Source: Alphaproteobacteria bacterium UBA3002
GTDB lineage: Bacteria > Pseudomonadota > Alphaproteobacteria > Rickettsiales > UBA3002
Assembly: GCA_002346425.1 (NCBI GenBank)
Contig: DDZS01000012.1
Coordinates: forward strand, 1,731 to 29,358
Direction: 5' to 3'
DNA: 27,628 nt
Positions 7,718 through 15,214 of this stretch are shown piece after piece. The notes under the pieces are model-generated. The model was not told where the DNA came from, made no database searches, and saw only the letters and a list, made by a program, of their open reading frames with translations. Positions within the stretch are counted from its first letter, which is position 1. Every line of letters begins with the position of its first letter. The position numbers were made by a program, and so were the translations under genes.

Positions 7718-8587
7718 CTATAAATGAGAGGCCAGCTGTTTTGCAAACGCGCGATAGGTATGCAGCGGTCGGCCTAATAAATCCGTAAGCCGCTCTACAT
7801 CGCCTGTTTGCGGGATCATGCCTTCGCTCACATAGCGTTGTGCCATCAGCCGCATTTCATACGCCATCCATGTGGGCATAAAGCTCGCCATATTTTTCTC
7901 AAAACCACTCGGATCATCGCCACCATAAGCAATCGGGCGCTCAAGAATCTCCGACCAGATTGCCGCAATTTGCGGTCCGGTGAGCGTATCGGGGCCGACG
8001 ATATTAATCGTATCGATCGGCAGTTTATCCGTCGCCTGATCGCGGCGTATTAGTTCAATCGCGGCAATCTCTGCGATATCGCGCACGTCGACCATGGCAA
8101 TGCCTTTGCTGCCGATCGGCATTGGGTACACGCCATGCTCGAATATGACATCTTTTACCATGGCCTCGTTATCAATAAAATAGGCGGGGCGAAGAATGGT
8201 GGCGCTGAAACCCATCTGGGCCAGCATCCGCTCGGCACCGGATTTTACAGCAAAATGCGGCACGTTAACCGCGGCATCTGCGTCAAAAACAGACTGATAT
8301 ACTACCCGTTCAATGCCTGCTTCGCGCGCGATGTTCAAGGCGATAATCGCCTGGGTAAATTCATCGCCCGTCACTGCATTTAGCAGGAAGAGGGTGCGAA
8401 CCCCTTCGCATGCGGCGCGCAGGGCTGCCAGATCGAGGAATTCGCCTTCCACCACTTCGACACCTGCAGGGAAGCGCGCTTTTGATGCGTCGCGGGTCAA
8501 TACGCGGACCTGCGCGTTGCGTTTTACTAGTTGCTCAACCACGTGGTTGCCCACGCGTCCGGTTGCTCCTGTTACTAAGATAGTCAT
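7718..8587 (-). CDS. NmrA-like NAD(P)-binding protein (atypical SDR)
   Basis: An AAGGAG motif places the start at 8587, giving MTILVTGATGRVG; a longer frame upstream has no such signal. The 289-residue protein has the Rossmann dinucleotide motif TGATGRVG at residues 6-13 and the NmrA/SDR5-type pattern RVLTRDASKA, in which the Arg usually selects NADPH. It also has SVFDADAAVNVPHFAVKSGAE, with the lysine in place of the canonical YxxxK tyrosine context, and ATILRPAYFIDN. Members act as NAD(P)H:quinone reductases or redox sensors; no substrate can be named here. It is transcribed divergently from a LysR regulator across a 128-base region holding a perfect palindrome, so the LysR protein probably controls it. 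Confidence 0.85.
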   Translation of the reverse strand: MTILVTGATGRVGNHVVEQLVKRNAQVRVLTRDASKARFPAGVEVVEGEFLDLAALRAACEGVRTLFLLNAVTGDEFTQAIIALNIAREAGIERVVYQSVFDADAAVNVPHFAVKSGAERMLAQMGFSATILRPAYFIDNEAMVKDVIFEHGVYPMPIGSKGIAMVDVRDIAEIAAIELIRRDQATDKLPIDTINIVGPDTLTGPQIAAIWSEILERPIAYGGDDPSGFEKNMASFMPTWMAYEMRLMAQRYVSEGMIPQTGDVERLTDLLGRPLHTYRAFAKQLASHL

Positions 8588-8670
8588 ACGTATTCTCCTT
8601 ATTGCGTTGTTAATAAAGTCACTATAACCATCTTGTAATTTGTTCGATAGACGCGCAATATAGACATACC

Positions 8671-8686
8671 GTTCCACTAGTGGAAC
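8671..8686. promoter_or_regulatory. Perfect 16-bp palindrome, probable operator
   Basis: GTTCCACTAGTGGAAC reads identically on both strands. It lies 29 bases before the LysR-type regulator's start and 83 bases before the divergent NmrA-like gene. That location suits an autoregulatory regulator-target site, although its lack of a central spacer is unlike the classic T-N11-A LysR box. Confidence 0.6.
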
Positions 8687-8715
8687 ATTAGGGCATCTAT
8701 TCAGGAGTGTTTAAT

Positions 8716-9609
8716 ATGGACTTGCTAGCCTTGGCTGATTTCATTTTGGTGGCGAATCATGGAGGCTTCGGTAAAGCGGCGCGCGCCACTGGCCGCCCGA
8801 AAGCCACCATGTCACGCCGGGTGGCGGATTTGGAAGCGTCGTTGAATCTTCGCCTGTTCGAGCGTGGGGCGCGCGTTATCATTCTCACCGAAGAAGGCCG
8901 CGCATTGTATGAACGCGCGGGGCGTTTGCTTGCTGAACTGGAAGAAACCACGCATGCGATTGCGTCTGGCGGCGAACATCCGCAAGGGCGGTTGCGTATC
9001 AGCGCGCCGTTACTGTTTTCGCAAGCCGCAATGGGTAAGATCGCTGGCGAGTTTGCCCTGAAATACCCGCAAGTGAAGGTAGAAGTGTGCGCAGAAGATC
9101 GCGCGGTTGATATGATCGAAGAAGGATATGACTTGGCCATCCGCGTCAATCCCGATCCCGATGAAAGCCTGATCGGGCGAGCATTTCTGCAGGACCAGTT
9201 AGTGGTAGTGGCCAGTCCCACGCTTGCAAAGCCTGCTGCAGATATCGCGGTGCCAGCGATTGTTCGGTCGACGAGCACAGCGACGGTTTGGCCAATGCAG
9301 CATGCCGGCCGCACAGAATCGCTGCATATTGAGCCGGTGCTGACCTTGTCGTCCGTCATCATGATCCGCGACGCCGTGCGGGCAGGGGGCGGTGTCGGGT
9401 GCTTGCCGATCTCACTGGTCAGCCAGGATGTGGCAAATGGCACGCTTTGTCTTTGGGGCGCCCTCGATGAACCGGACATTCGTCTGTGGGCATTATATCC
9501 TTCGCGGCGTTTATTAAGTCCGCGCGTTTCCGCCTTCCTCGACTTTTTAAAAACCGCCTTTCCTCAAGGAAGCCCCGAAGAACTCGCAGCCTATATCGCT
9601 AAAGCCTAA
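8716..9609 (+). CDS. LysR family transcriptional regulator
   Basis: The start at 8716 is chosen because CAGGAG lies nine bases upstream; an earlier in-frame GTG at 8707 overlaps that ribosome-binding site. Residues 1-60 form the winged helix-turn-helix (FGKAARATGRPKATMSRRVADLEASLNLRLFER). The typical LysR linker helix follows, then a periplasmic-binding-like effector domain (GRLRISAPLLFSQ, YDLAIRV, AGGGVGCLPISLV). It belongs to the large CrgA/YhjC-like group that regulates divergently transcribed oxidoreductases. The adjacent target is the NmrA-like gene. The effector is unknown. The 3' end is three bases from the convergent SnoaL-like gene. Confidence 0.92.
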   Translation: MDLLALADFILVANHGGFGKAARATGRPKATMSRRVADLEASLNLRLFERGARVIILTEEGRALYERAGRLLAELEETTHAIASGGEHPQGRLRISAPLLFSQAAMGKIAGEFALKYPQVKVEVCAEDRAVDMIEEGYDLAIRVNPDPDESLIGRAFLQDQLVVVASPTLAKPAADIAVPAIVRSTSTATVWPMQHAGRTESLHIEPVLTLSSVIMIRDAVRAGGGVGCLPISLVSQDVANGTLCLWGALDEPDIRLWALYPSRRLLSPRVSAFLDFLKTAFPQGSPEELAAYIAKA

Positions 9610-9612
9610 AGA

Positions 9613-9936
9613 TTATAATCCGCAGGTCAGAGCGACGATATGCGAGTTAGCGAACTTAAATTTCGAGGTCAGCTGAATCGGGCTGCCAGGAAAAGTGCCC
9701 GAAACAGTCGCCCGAACGGTCGCTTCTTCACCGGATGAAACAATATGTAAGTCAGAATATTGCGTATGGTATTTAATATTCGTCGAGTGCAGCCATTGAC
9801 GAATCGCATCCCTGCCTTGATGCGTCGCACCCTCATCCTGCACAACAGCATCGCTCGCAAAATACTGCAGCGTTTTTTCCACGTCATGCGCATTCGCTGC
9901 GTCAAAATAATCGTGAAGTAATTGGGTATGGGTCAT
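9613..9936 (-). CDS. SnoaL/NTF2-like small protein
   Basis: A strong GGAGG six bases before the ATG at 9936 fixes the start, giving 107 residues instead of the longer open frame. The sequence LLHDYFDAANAHDVEKTLQYFASDAVVQDEG, then a GRDAIRQWL helix and three C-terminal strands, is the cone-shaped NTF2-like/SnoaL fold. These proteins are ketosteroid-isomerase-like enzymes or small-ligand binders; no catalytic pair can be assigned. It is divergent from an HxlR regulator, with only 79 bases between the starts, so the two are probably a regulator-target pair. Confidence 0.8.
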   Translation of the reverse strand: MTHTQLLHDYFDAANAHDVEKTLQYFASDAVVQDEGATHQGRDAIRQWLHSTNIKYHTQYSDLHIVSSGEEATVRATVSGTFPGSPIQLTSKFKFANSHIVALTCGL

Positions 9937-10015
9937 TATATCCTCCGTTTTGCCTGTAGATATGGCAAGGCTAACCATTCGACAAGTACGCACAAAAAAG
10001 TAAGTATGCATTTGC

Positions 10016-10345
10016 ATGACGAAAAAAAGAGACTACACCCGTGCGACAGGCGCGGAACATGTGAGTGAAGCCCTCAAGCTGCTAGAAGGCCGTTGGAAGT
10101 TGCTTATTTTGTTCCAACTCTTCGGCGGACAAGTGCTGCGCTTTTCGCAATTGGAACGTGCGATACCGGACGTGACGCAAAAAATGTTGAGCCAGCAGCT
10201 GCGTCAATTAGAGAAAGATGGCTTGGTCCACCGAGTTTCCTATCCGCAAGTACCTCCAAAAGTTGAGTATTCTCTTACCGAATGGGGGCAAGCGCTATGC
10301 CCGGCATTAGACGCGCTTTTAACCTGGGCGGAGAAAAGGGAATAA
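10016..10345 (+). CDS. HxlR family winged-helix regulator
   Basis: A 109-residue protein with the family hallmarks: ALKLLEGRWKLLILFQLFGGQVLRFSQLERAIPDVTQKMLSQQLRQLEKDGL (helix-turn-helix) followed by the wing VPPKVEYSLTEWGQAL. HxlR proteins bind DNA as dimers and often sense thiol-reactive electrophiles or oxidants; no cysteine lies in the N-terminal helix here, and the only one is in the LCPALDALL helix. It is divergent from the SnoaL-like gene. There is no clear Shine-Dalgarno sequence. A possible promoter (TTCGAC, 17 bases, TAAGTA) ends nine bases before the ATG, which again suggests little or no leader. Confidence 0.9.
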   Translation: MTKKRDYTRATGAEHVSEALKLLEGRWKLLILFQLFGGQVLRFSQLERAIPDVTQKMLSQQLRQLEKDGLVHRVSYPQVPPKVEYSLTEWGQALCPALDALLTWAEKRE

Positions 10346-10437
10346 GTCATAACAGCGAATAGTTTTTTGCTGCTTCACGGATTGCTACAAACACAGGGCG
10401 GGCAGCATTTTTCATCCTCTACGCAGCTTTTTTTTGG

Positions 10438-10466
10438 TTGACTAACGCCCACGAAGATGGTGTATC
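10438..10466 (+). promoter_or_regulatory. Predicted promoter of tRNA-Glu
   Basis: TTGACT (10438-10443), a 17-base spacer and TGTATC (10461-10466). Expected initiation near 10473 leaves a short 5' leader before the mature tRNA. Confidence 0.55.
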
Positions 10467-10489
10467 TACCCGCTCTTCAACGACTACAC

Positions 10490-10564
10490 GACCCCTTCGT
10501 CTAGTGGTTAGGACACCACCCTTTCACGGTGGTAACACGGGTTCGAGTCCCGTAGGGGTCGCCA
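10490..10564 (+). tRNA. tRNA-Glu (anticodon UUC)
   Basis: The cloverleaf is complete. The acceptor stem GACCCCT pairs with AGGGGTC, the anticodon stem CCACC (10516-10520) pairs with GGTGG (10528-10532), and the loop CTTTCAC carries anticodon TTC at 10523-10525. The T-arm is GGGTTCGAGTCCC. The 3' CCA is encoded at 10562-10564. No integrated element is attached to its 3' end in this window. Confidence 0.97.
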
Positions 10565-10617
10565 CAGTCTTCGGTGTTGAGATTTTCTGATAATTTACAT
10601 CATATTTAAATGCGCGG

Positions 10618-11073
10618 TTATTCGGCGCGTTTTTGGGGTGGTGTGGTCATTTCGCGTTGGCGCATGGGCATGGCGTCGATGATGCCGAACAGGCGTTGCA
10701 TGGTGACGGGGGTGGCCTCGTGCAGTTTGGTTTCGCCGTCTTTGCCGATGAGGAGGAAGGCGAAAGCATCGGGGGCGACTTCGTATTGTTGATGCAGGGC
10801 TGCGGCCTCATCGCTCGCGCCGGTGATGCGGTAAATGACCAGCTGCCGCTCCTGAATACCATTCGCCTCGGCCTGCAACAGCGCGACTTGCTGCTTCAGC
10901 GTGGGATCATCATTCTCTGGCGCGAACAGCAGGATGACGCGGTCTTCCCAGTGATGCTGCGCCAGATCGAGTGGCGGCGCTTGTAAGCGTACGCTGGCTT
11001 CGGTTTGCATTAGCATCACCCCGAGAAATACCAGACAGAAAGCGTAGCCGATGGTGCGCAGACCATAGCGCAT
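10618..11073 (-). CDS. DUF4174 domain exported or anchored protein
   Basis: A 151-residue protein. Residues about 5-27 are hydrophobic and serve as a signal peptide or membrane anchor. The rest matches the DUF4174 pattern: DRVILLFAPENDDPTLKQQ, a long helix, RQLVIYRI, then FAFLLIGKDGETKLHEATPV near the end. The fold is thioredoxin-like, but no CxxC is present, so a redox role is unlikely. The function of the family is unknown. It starts three bases after the stop of the GST gene and is the last gene of a three-gene minus-strand operon (hydrolase, GST, DUF4174). Confidence 0.8.
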   Translation of the reverse strand: MRYGLRTIGYAFCLVFLGVMLMQTEASVRLQAPPLDLAQHHWEDRVILLFAPENDDPTLKQQVALLQAEANGIQERQLVIYRITGASDEAAALHQQYEVAPDAFAFLLIGKDGETKLHEATPVTMQRLFGIIDAMPMRQREMTTPPQKRAE

Positions 11074-11076
11074 CTC

Positions 11077-11694
11077 TTACGCCGCGGCTTTGTAGGTCAC
11101 GTCTTCTGCATCAAGCGCGTTTTGGAAGCTTTCACGGTCGCTGACACGTTTGAAATAGGCTTTCAGATTATCGCTAAACGTGACTTCAATCGGCAAGCCC
11201 GGCGTCCAGTTGGCGATGACGGTTAGCAGGATATCGGCGACGGTGAATGCTTCCCCGCAGATATAAGACTGACCTTCCAACTGCTCGTCGATCACATCCC
11301 AACATTTCTGAATTTTGGCACCGGCATCGTTCAGGATGGCATTTTTGTCTGGCAGGTTGAGCGTCATGCCATTGGCGCGGAACAGGCGGCCATAGGTCGG
11401 GTGTAAGGTGGCATTAGCGAACATCAGCCATTGCAGGGCTTCGGCGCGCTCAGCGCCTTTTTGTGGCAGTAACTCGCTTTGATGCTCATCGCACAGCCAA
11501 GTGAGGATTGCCCCGCCTTCGCGCATGTGAAAATCGCCATCTTCAATGGTGGGCACATTGGCGAATGGATTGATTTTTTTCAGCGCGTCTTCTTCGGCTT
11601 TGAAATGTTTAAGTTCAAAATCCGCGCCCAGTTCACGTAGGAGCACATGCACGGCGAGCGAGCAGGCGCCCGGTTTGTAATAGAGGGATAACAT
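11077..11694 (-). CDS. Beta-class glutathione S-transferase
   Basis: Start at 11694 with AAAGGA eight bases upstream; the longer frame would need a TTG start. The 205-residue enzyme conjugates or transfers glutathione to electrophiles or participates in peroxide defence. The N-terminal thioredoxin-like domain opens with LYYKPGACSLAVHVLLRELG, with Cys11 at the position of the catalytic Cys10 of E. coli GstA. The glutathione-binding motifs NVPTIEDGD and MREGGAIL follow. The helical C-terminal domain includes FTVADILLTVIANW. It lies between the hydrolase and DUF4174 genes in one operon. Confidence 0.92.
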   Translation of the reverse strand: MLSLYYKPGACSLAVHVLLRELGADFELKHFKAEEDALKKINPFANVPTIEDGDFHMREGGAILTWLCDEHQSELLPQKGAERAEALQWLMFANATLHPTYGRLFRANGMTLNLPDKNAILNDAGAKIQKCWDVIDEQLEGQSYICGEAFTVADILLTVIANWTPGLPIEVTFSDNLKAYFKRVSDRESFQNALDAEDVTYKAAA

Positions 11695-11727
11695 AGAATG
11701 TCCTTTCAAAGAATTTCAATAATAGGA

Positions 11728-12582
11728 TTAAGCAGCCGCGCGTGTTTCGCCTGCCAGAAATTGGGTGAGTAGCGTGTTTACCTGGTCGCTATGCGTGAAT
11801 GTCAGGCCATGCGGGCCGCCATCGATCAGCTCAAGCTGCGCATTGGGCGCGAATTCCGGCACGCGCTTGCCGCACACTTCCGCGGAGCAGATGCGGTCAT
11901 CCGTGCCATGGATTACAAGAAGCGGCACGTCGCATTTTTTCAGATCATCGCGGAAATCGGTATTGCTAAAGCTAGTGATGCAGTCGAGCATGGCTTTAGG
12001 CAGCGCCGCCGAAGCTTGTAGCCACAAAAAATCGAGGTATTTTTCGCTGACCGTATCTTTATTGGCGTCATAACTCATGTAATTCTCGCGCCAATTGGCG
12101 ATAAAATCGAAGCGGTCTTTGCGCACACCGGCCTTCATCTCTTCGAAAATGCCAGCATCGACGCCTTGGGGGTTGTCGGAGGTTTTTTTGATAAACGGCG
12201 TCACGGCAGAAATCAACACGGCGCTTTTTAGCTTTTTCGTGCCGAATTTGCCGATATAGCGCGCGACTTCGCCGCCCCCCATCGAGAAGCCGACGATGGT
12301 AACATTCGATAGGTTCAGCGAGGTAATCAGGCTATTCAAATCGCCCGCTAACGTGTCGTAATCATAGCCGCCATAGGGTTTGGAGGACTGGCCAAAGCCA
12401 CGACGGTCATAGGTGATGACCCGGTGGCCGGATTCGATCAGCGCATCAAGCTGCGATTCCCAGGCGCGGTGGGTTAATGGCCAGCCGTGAATCAGAATCA
12501 CCGGATCGCCGGACCCGTATTCCTCGTAAAACAAATGTTGTTCTGATCCGTCTTTGCTGCAGGTGATCGAGGCGTATGGCAT
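11728..12582 (-). CDS. Alpha/beta hydrolase, non-heme haloperoxidase/arylesterase type
   Basis: AAGGAG upstream sets the start at 12582 (MPYASITCSKDG), giving 284 residues, a normal length for the family. Features are the oxyanion-hole motif HGWP, the nucleophile elbow GFSMGGGEVARY with the catalytic serine, the acid residue in IHGTDDRIC and the histidine in GGPHGLTFTH. The GGGEVARY extension is the hallmark of the cofactor-free chloroperoxidase/perhydrolase/arylesterase group, which hydrolyses esters and can form peracids. The physiological substrate is unknown. It is the first gene of the operon with GST and DUF4174, suggesting detoxification. A possible promoter (TTGGCA, 16 bases, TACATT) lies at 12615-12642 on the minus strand. 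Confidence 0.88.
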   Translation of the reverse strand: MPYASITCSKDGSEQHLFYEEYGSGDPVILIHGWPLTHRAWESQLDALIESGHRVITYDRRGFGQSSKPYGGYDYDTLAGDLNSLITSLNLSNVTIVGFSMGGGEVARYIGKFGTKKLKSAVLISAVTPFIKKTSDNPQGVDAGIFEEMKAGVRKDRFDFIANWRENYMSYDANKDTVSEKYLDFLWLQASAALPKAMLDCITSFSNTDFRDDLKKCDVPLLVIHGTDDRICSAEVCGKRVPEFAPNAQLELIDGGPHGLTFTHSDQVNTLLTQFLAGETRAAA

Positions 12583-12830
12583 GGTCAGGCTCCTTGAGTG
12601 TGGGTTGCCATAGCAATGTAGGGCAGGCGCGCCCGCTGCCAAGCCCCAGAGAGAAAGATAGGCAAATATGACAAAAGTATGAAGATTTTTTAATACAATA
12701 GCGCTTATGGCCGCAGTGGCCTATCCTGCGCCGATTAATTTTTTTGCCTTTGCAGAAAAATCGAACACGGGGAGGTGTGTTTTCACGCAGCCCCTGGTGT
12801 TCCGGATAGTCTGAAAGGACTCGGAAAAAA

Positions 12831-13844
12831 ATGAGTGAAAAGATGAATTCTGTTCATGCTACGGCTAGTCTGAATATGAAAGGTGTGGCCACACCACACC
12901 TCGTCATTACAGACGAGATGCGCGAGGTAGCCGAAAAACGACGGCTGCTTCAACTCACCATTCAACATCTACTGTGGGAGCAGGTGGAATTAGCCTCTCT
13001 CGAAGTAGATTTGTTGGAGGAAGCGAGAAAGCAGGCTCACAAGGAAGCGGCACGTCGCGCCGAGGGGCATGCTCACGAAGGCATGAAGAAAATGGCCGCG
13101 GCGATCGCTGGGTCATCGACTGTATCCAAGGAGTGGATAAGGTGGCTAGAAGCGCCGGCGGTGGAGAAATATTGGGAGGCGTTCGAAAACGCCCTCATGA
13201 TCTTCCAGACCTATCCCACGCCCTTCTTGAGTCTGTGTGCTCGTGCATCGATCGACCCGCTCGATTTTATCGTCGGGGAAATCAAGCCAGAAGCCTTTCT
13301 GGCCTGCTGGAAGCATTGCGAAGGCTATGCCGAGGTGGAGGTTCTCGAACGGCTCGAAGAGTTGAACGAAGTCTATCATCCCGACGCTATCGCAGATGCG
13401 GCGCTCGCGGCCGAGAAAGCCGCGGCGGCGATGGACCCGGTAGAAGGCGAGCTGTTACTCTTTATGATGAGCCGCGACGGTGCCGATACAATGGCATCGG
13501 TCCTGTGCAAGATGGTCGACATGCTCGGCGATACGACTATGCCTCGGCCTGCGCCGAAGCAGCCCGAAAGTGGTTTCAAAATCCGCTATCGGGTGATGCG
13601 CAAGCCATCCGAGCGTGATCGGATGTTCGCCGACGGTATCCGTGCCTACCCGCACGGAGATGGGCGAGGTGTGACTTTCCTCATCGCCTTACAGCCGATG
13701 GTGGCGGAGGCTGGTGCCGATCACTCCGAGGACGCCAGCGAACCTGGCGCAGCGGCAGTGTTCGGCGCTATTCTCGAAGCGCAGGAGGCCCAACTCGAGG
13801 CCAATCCAACGTTGGAAGGCTTCGAAGAGCATCGCGGCTGCTGA
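12831..13844 (+). CDS. Unrecognised 337-residue protein
   Basis: AAAGGA lies 12 bases before the ATG and a strong terminator follows the stop, so this is an independent unit. The protein is soluble and mostly helical, with no signal peptide. Residues about 25-90 are a charged, probably coiled helix (EKRRLLQLTIQHLL and EEARKQAHKEAARRAEGHAHEG). The middle holds SLCARASIDPLDFIVGEIKPEAFLACWKHC, and an Ala/Glu-rich helix lies near 200. The C-terminal third has a basic segment (IRYRVMRKPSERDRM) and then an acidic tail. Codon use favours GAG, GTC and CTC more than neighbouring housekeeping genes. No family is recognised. The 5' region from about 12700 to 12830 is long and could be a leader. Confidence 0.7.
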   Translation: MSEKMNSVHATASLNMKGVATPHLVITDEMREVAEKRRLLQLTIQHLLWEQVELASLEVDLLEEARKQAHKEAARRAEGHAHEGMKKMAAAIAGSSTVSKEWIRWLEAPAVEKYWEAFENALMIFQTYPTPFLSLCARASIDPLDFIVGEIKPEAFLACWKHCEGYAEVEVLERLEELNEVYHPDAIADAALAAEKAAAAMDPVEGELLLFMMSRDGADTMASVLCKMVDMLGDTTMPRPAPKQPESGFKIRYRVMRKPSERDRMFADGIRAYPHGDGRGVTFLIALQPMVAEAGADHSEDASEPGAAAVFGAILEAQEAQLEANPTLEGFEEHRGC

Positions 13845-13858
13845 TCATTCAACACATT

Positions 13859-13897
13859 ATGCCGGGAAGGGGAAACCCCTACCGGCATATTTTTTTA
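13859..13897 (+). terminator. Intrinsic terminator after the 337-residue protein gene
   Basis: ATGCCGG (13859-13865) pairs with CCGGCAT (13882-13888) and AGGGG (13868-13872) with CCCCT (13876-13880) around an AAA loop, followed by a run of T residues. Confidence 0.9.
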
Positions 13898-13991
13898 CTC
13901 TTCCTTTATTTAAGCCCACCGCGTGACCCATCGCATCTTTAAGGTGAATCGGGGCATTCTGTCGTATAAAATAAATAAAAGGAACAAGCCC

Positions 13992-14438
13992 ATGGATATT
14001 TATAGCCGTATTAAAAACGATCATGATTGTCATCGTGCGATGGCGGAGAAGATTATGCAGACCTCAGGCGATTCGTCCGAACGACGGGAGCTGTTTGAAG
14101 AATATAAAAATGATGTGGTGGCGCATGCCAATGCGGAAGAGCAAAGCTTTTACGCGATCTTAATTGAAGATGAAAAGACGCAGGAGCAAACGCGCCACAG
14201 CGTATCCGAACATAAAGAAGCCAGCGATTTGTTTGAAGAGCTGGAAGAAATGGATATGTCTTCCTCTGGTTGGATTCAGAAATTCAAAAAACTGAAAGAA
14301 GAGCTGGAGCACCATATGACGGAAGAGGAAGAAGAGGTCTTCGACATGGCACATAAGGTGATTCCCAAAGACAAGGAAGAGCCCTTGGCTGACAAATTTG
14401 ATCGTCGTAAACAAGACGAATTGAAAGACGCGGCATAG
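13992..14438 (+). CDS. Hemerythrin HHE-domain protein
   Basis: AAAAGGAA before the ATG at 13992 selects this start over an upstream in-frame ATG. The 148-residue helical protein carries the spaced ligands of a di-iron hemerythrin-like bundle: NDHDCHRAMAEK, HANAEEQSFY, HSVSEHKEASD and HHMTEEEEEVF. It could bind O2, NO or iron, or protect against oxidative or nitrosative stress, as described for bacterial HHE proteins. The C-terminal tail is highly charged. A terminator follows directly, so it is monocistronic. Confidence 0.88.
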   Translation: MDIYSRIKNDHDCHRAMAEKIMQTSGDSSERRELFEEYKNDVVAHANAEEQSFYAILIEDEKTQEQTRHSVSEHKEASDLFEELEEMDMSSSGWIQKFKKLKEELEHHMTEEEEEVFDMAHKVIPKDKEEPLADKFDRRKQDELKDAA

Positions 14439-14460
14439 CAGCCATATCCGTAACCAAAAG

Positions 14461-14500
14461 AGGGCTGCCGGACGTTGCGTTCGGCGGCCTTCTTGTCTTT
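14461..14500 (+). terminator. Intrinsic terminator after the hemerythrin gene
   Basis: GCTGCCG (14464-14470) pairs with CGGCGGC (14482-14488, one G-T wobble) and is followed by the T-rich stretch CTTCTTGTCTTT. Confidence 0.7.
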
Positions 14501-14520
14501 AGACTATGCAAGAGGCGTTG

Positions 14521-15057
14521 ATGGAGCCGATTTTACCTTATCTCTATGACGGCTGGGGCAATATGCCACAGATTGTCATCGCTGCGGCGCTGATTTATGC
14601 GTCCATCGTGCTATTTATCCGTATTTCCGGCAAACGCTCTACTTCGCAAATGAATAACTTCGACTGGATCGTGACGGTCGCGATTGGGTCGATGGTGGGG
14701 ACAGGCGTGTTACCTGTTGTTGTCACCGTGGCAGAATGCCTGGTCGGGGTGGGAACGTTAATGCTATTACAATGGCTCGTAACGCATGGCGTACGCAAAA
14801 GCACCTTATTATGCCGCGCCGTGAAAGCGCCGCCTACCGTCTTGGTCTGTAACGGCGAAATACAAGAACAAGCTATGCGCGATGAACGCATCAACCGCGA
14901 AGAAGTCTTTTCCGCTATGCGCGAAAATGGATTGCTACGGCTAGAAGATGTCCGCTTTTTGGTGCTGGAAGCCGATGCGGGGTTTAGTGTCATTCGGCAA
15001 GATGCTGTTGATAATAGCAGCGAAGTAGAAACCGCCGCGGCTAATCCCTATAAATAA
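14521..15057 (+). CDS. YetF/DUF421 family membrane protein
   Basis: AGAGG seven bases before the ATG at 14521 is preferred over the ATG at 14506. The 178-residue protein has three N-terminal hydrophobic helices, including IVIAAALIYASIVLFIRISGKR. The signature GKRSTSQMNNFDWIVTVAIGSMVG follows, then a cytoplasmic mixed alpha/beta domain with VKAPPTVLVCNGEIQ, MRDERINREEVFSAMRENG and VRFLVLEADAGFSVI. This domain order is typical of DUF421 (YetF) proteins, whose function is unknown. A short Ser/Glu/Ala tail ends the protein. Confidence 0.88.
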   Translation: MEPILPYLYDGWGNMPQIVIAAALIYASIVLFIRISGKRSTSQMNNFDWIVTVAIGSMVGTGVLPVVVTVAECLVGVGTLMLLQWLVTHGVRKSTLLCRAVKAPPTVLVCNGEIQEQAMRDERINREEVFSAMRENGLLRLEDVRFLVLEADAGFSVIRQDAVDNSSEVETAAANPYK

Positions 15058-15149
15058 TGGCGTGAAATAGTAGACGATGGTCATCCTTATAGTAAAGATT
15101 AAGGCACGATTAGTTACAAGATGCGCTGCGACTAGCGCGAGCCATCATT

Positions 15150-15178
15150 TTAGTTAAAAATTAATCTTTATTTAATAA
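15150..15178 (+). promoter_or_regulatory. Predicted promoter of the 708-residue protein gene
   Basis: TTAGTT (15150-15155), a 17-base A/T-rich spacer and TAATAA (15173-15178). Expected initiation near 15185 leaves about 30 bases of leader. The region 15058-15214 is markedly A+T-rich compared with flanking genes. Confidence 0.4.
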
Positions 15179-15214
15179 TTTGCCATTACACTGACCTTAA
15201 TCGTTGGGGAAAAT

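Noticed and set aside
9957..10017. Upstream in-frame start for the SnoaL-like gene giving 134 residues
   Set aside because: The perfect GGAGG sits before the internal ATG at 9936, and the extra N-terminal residues do not fit the fold.
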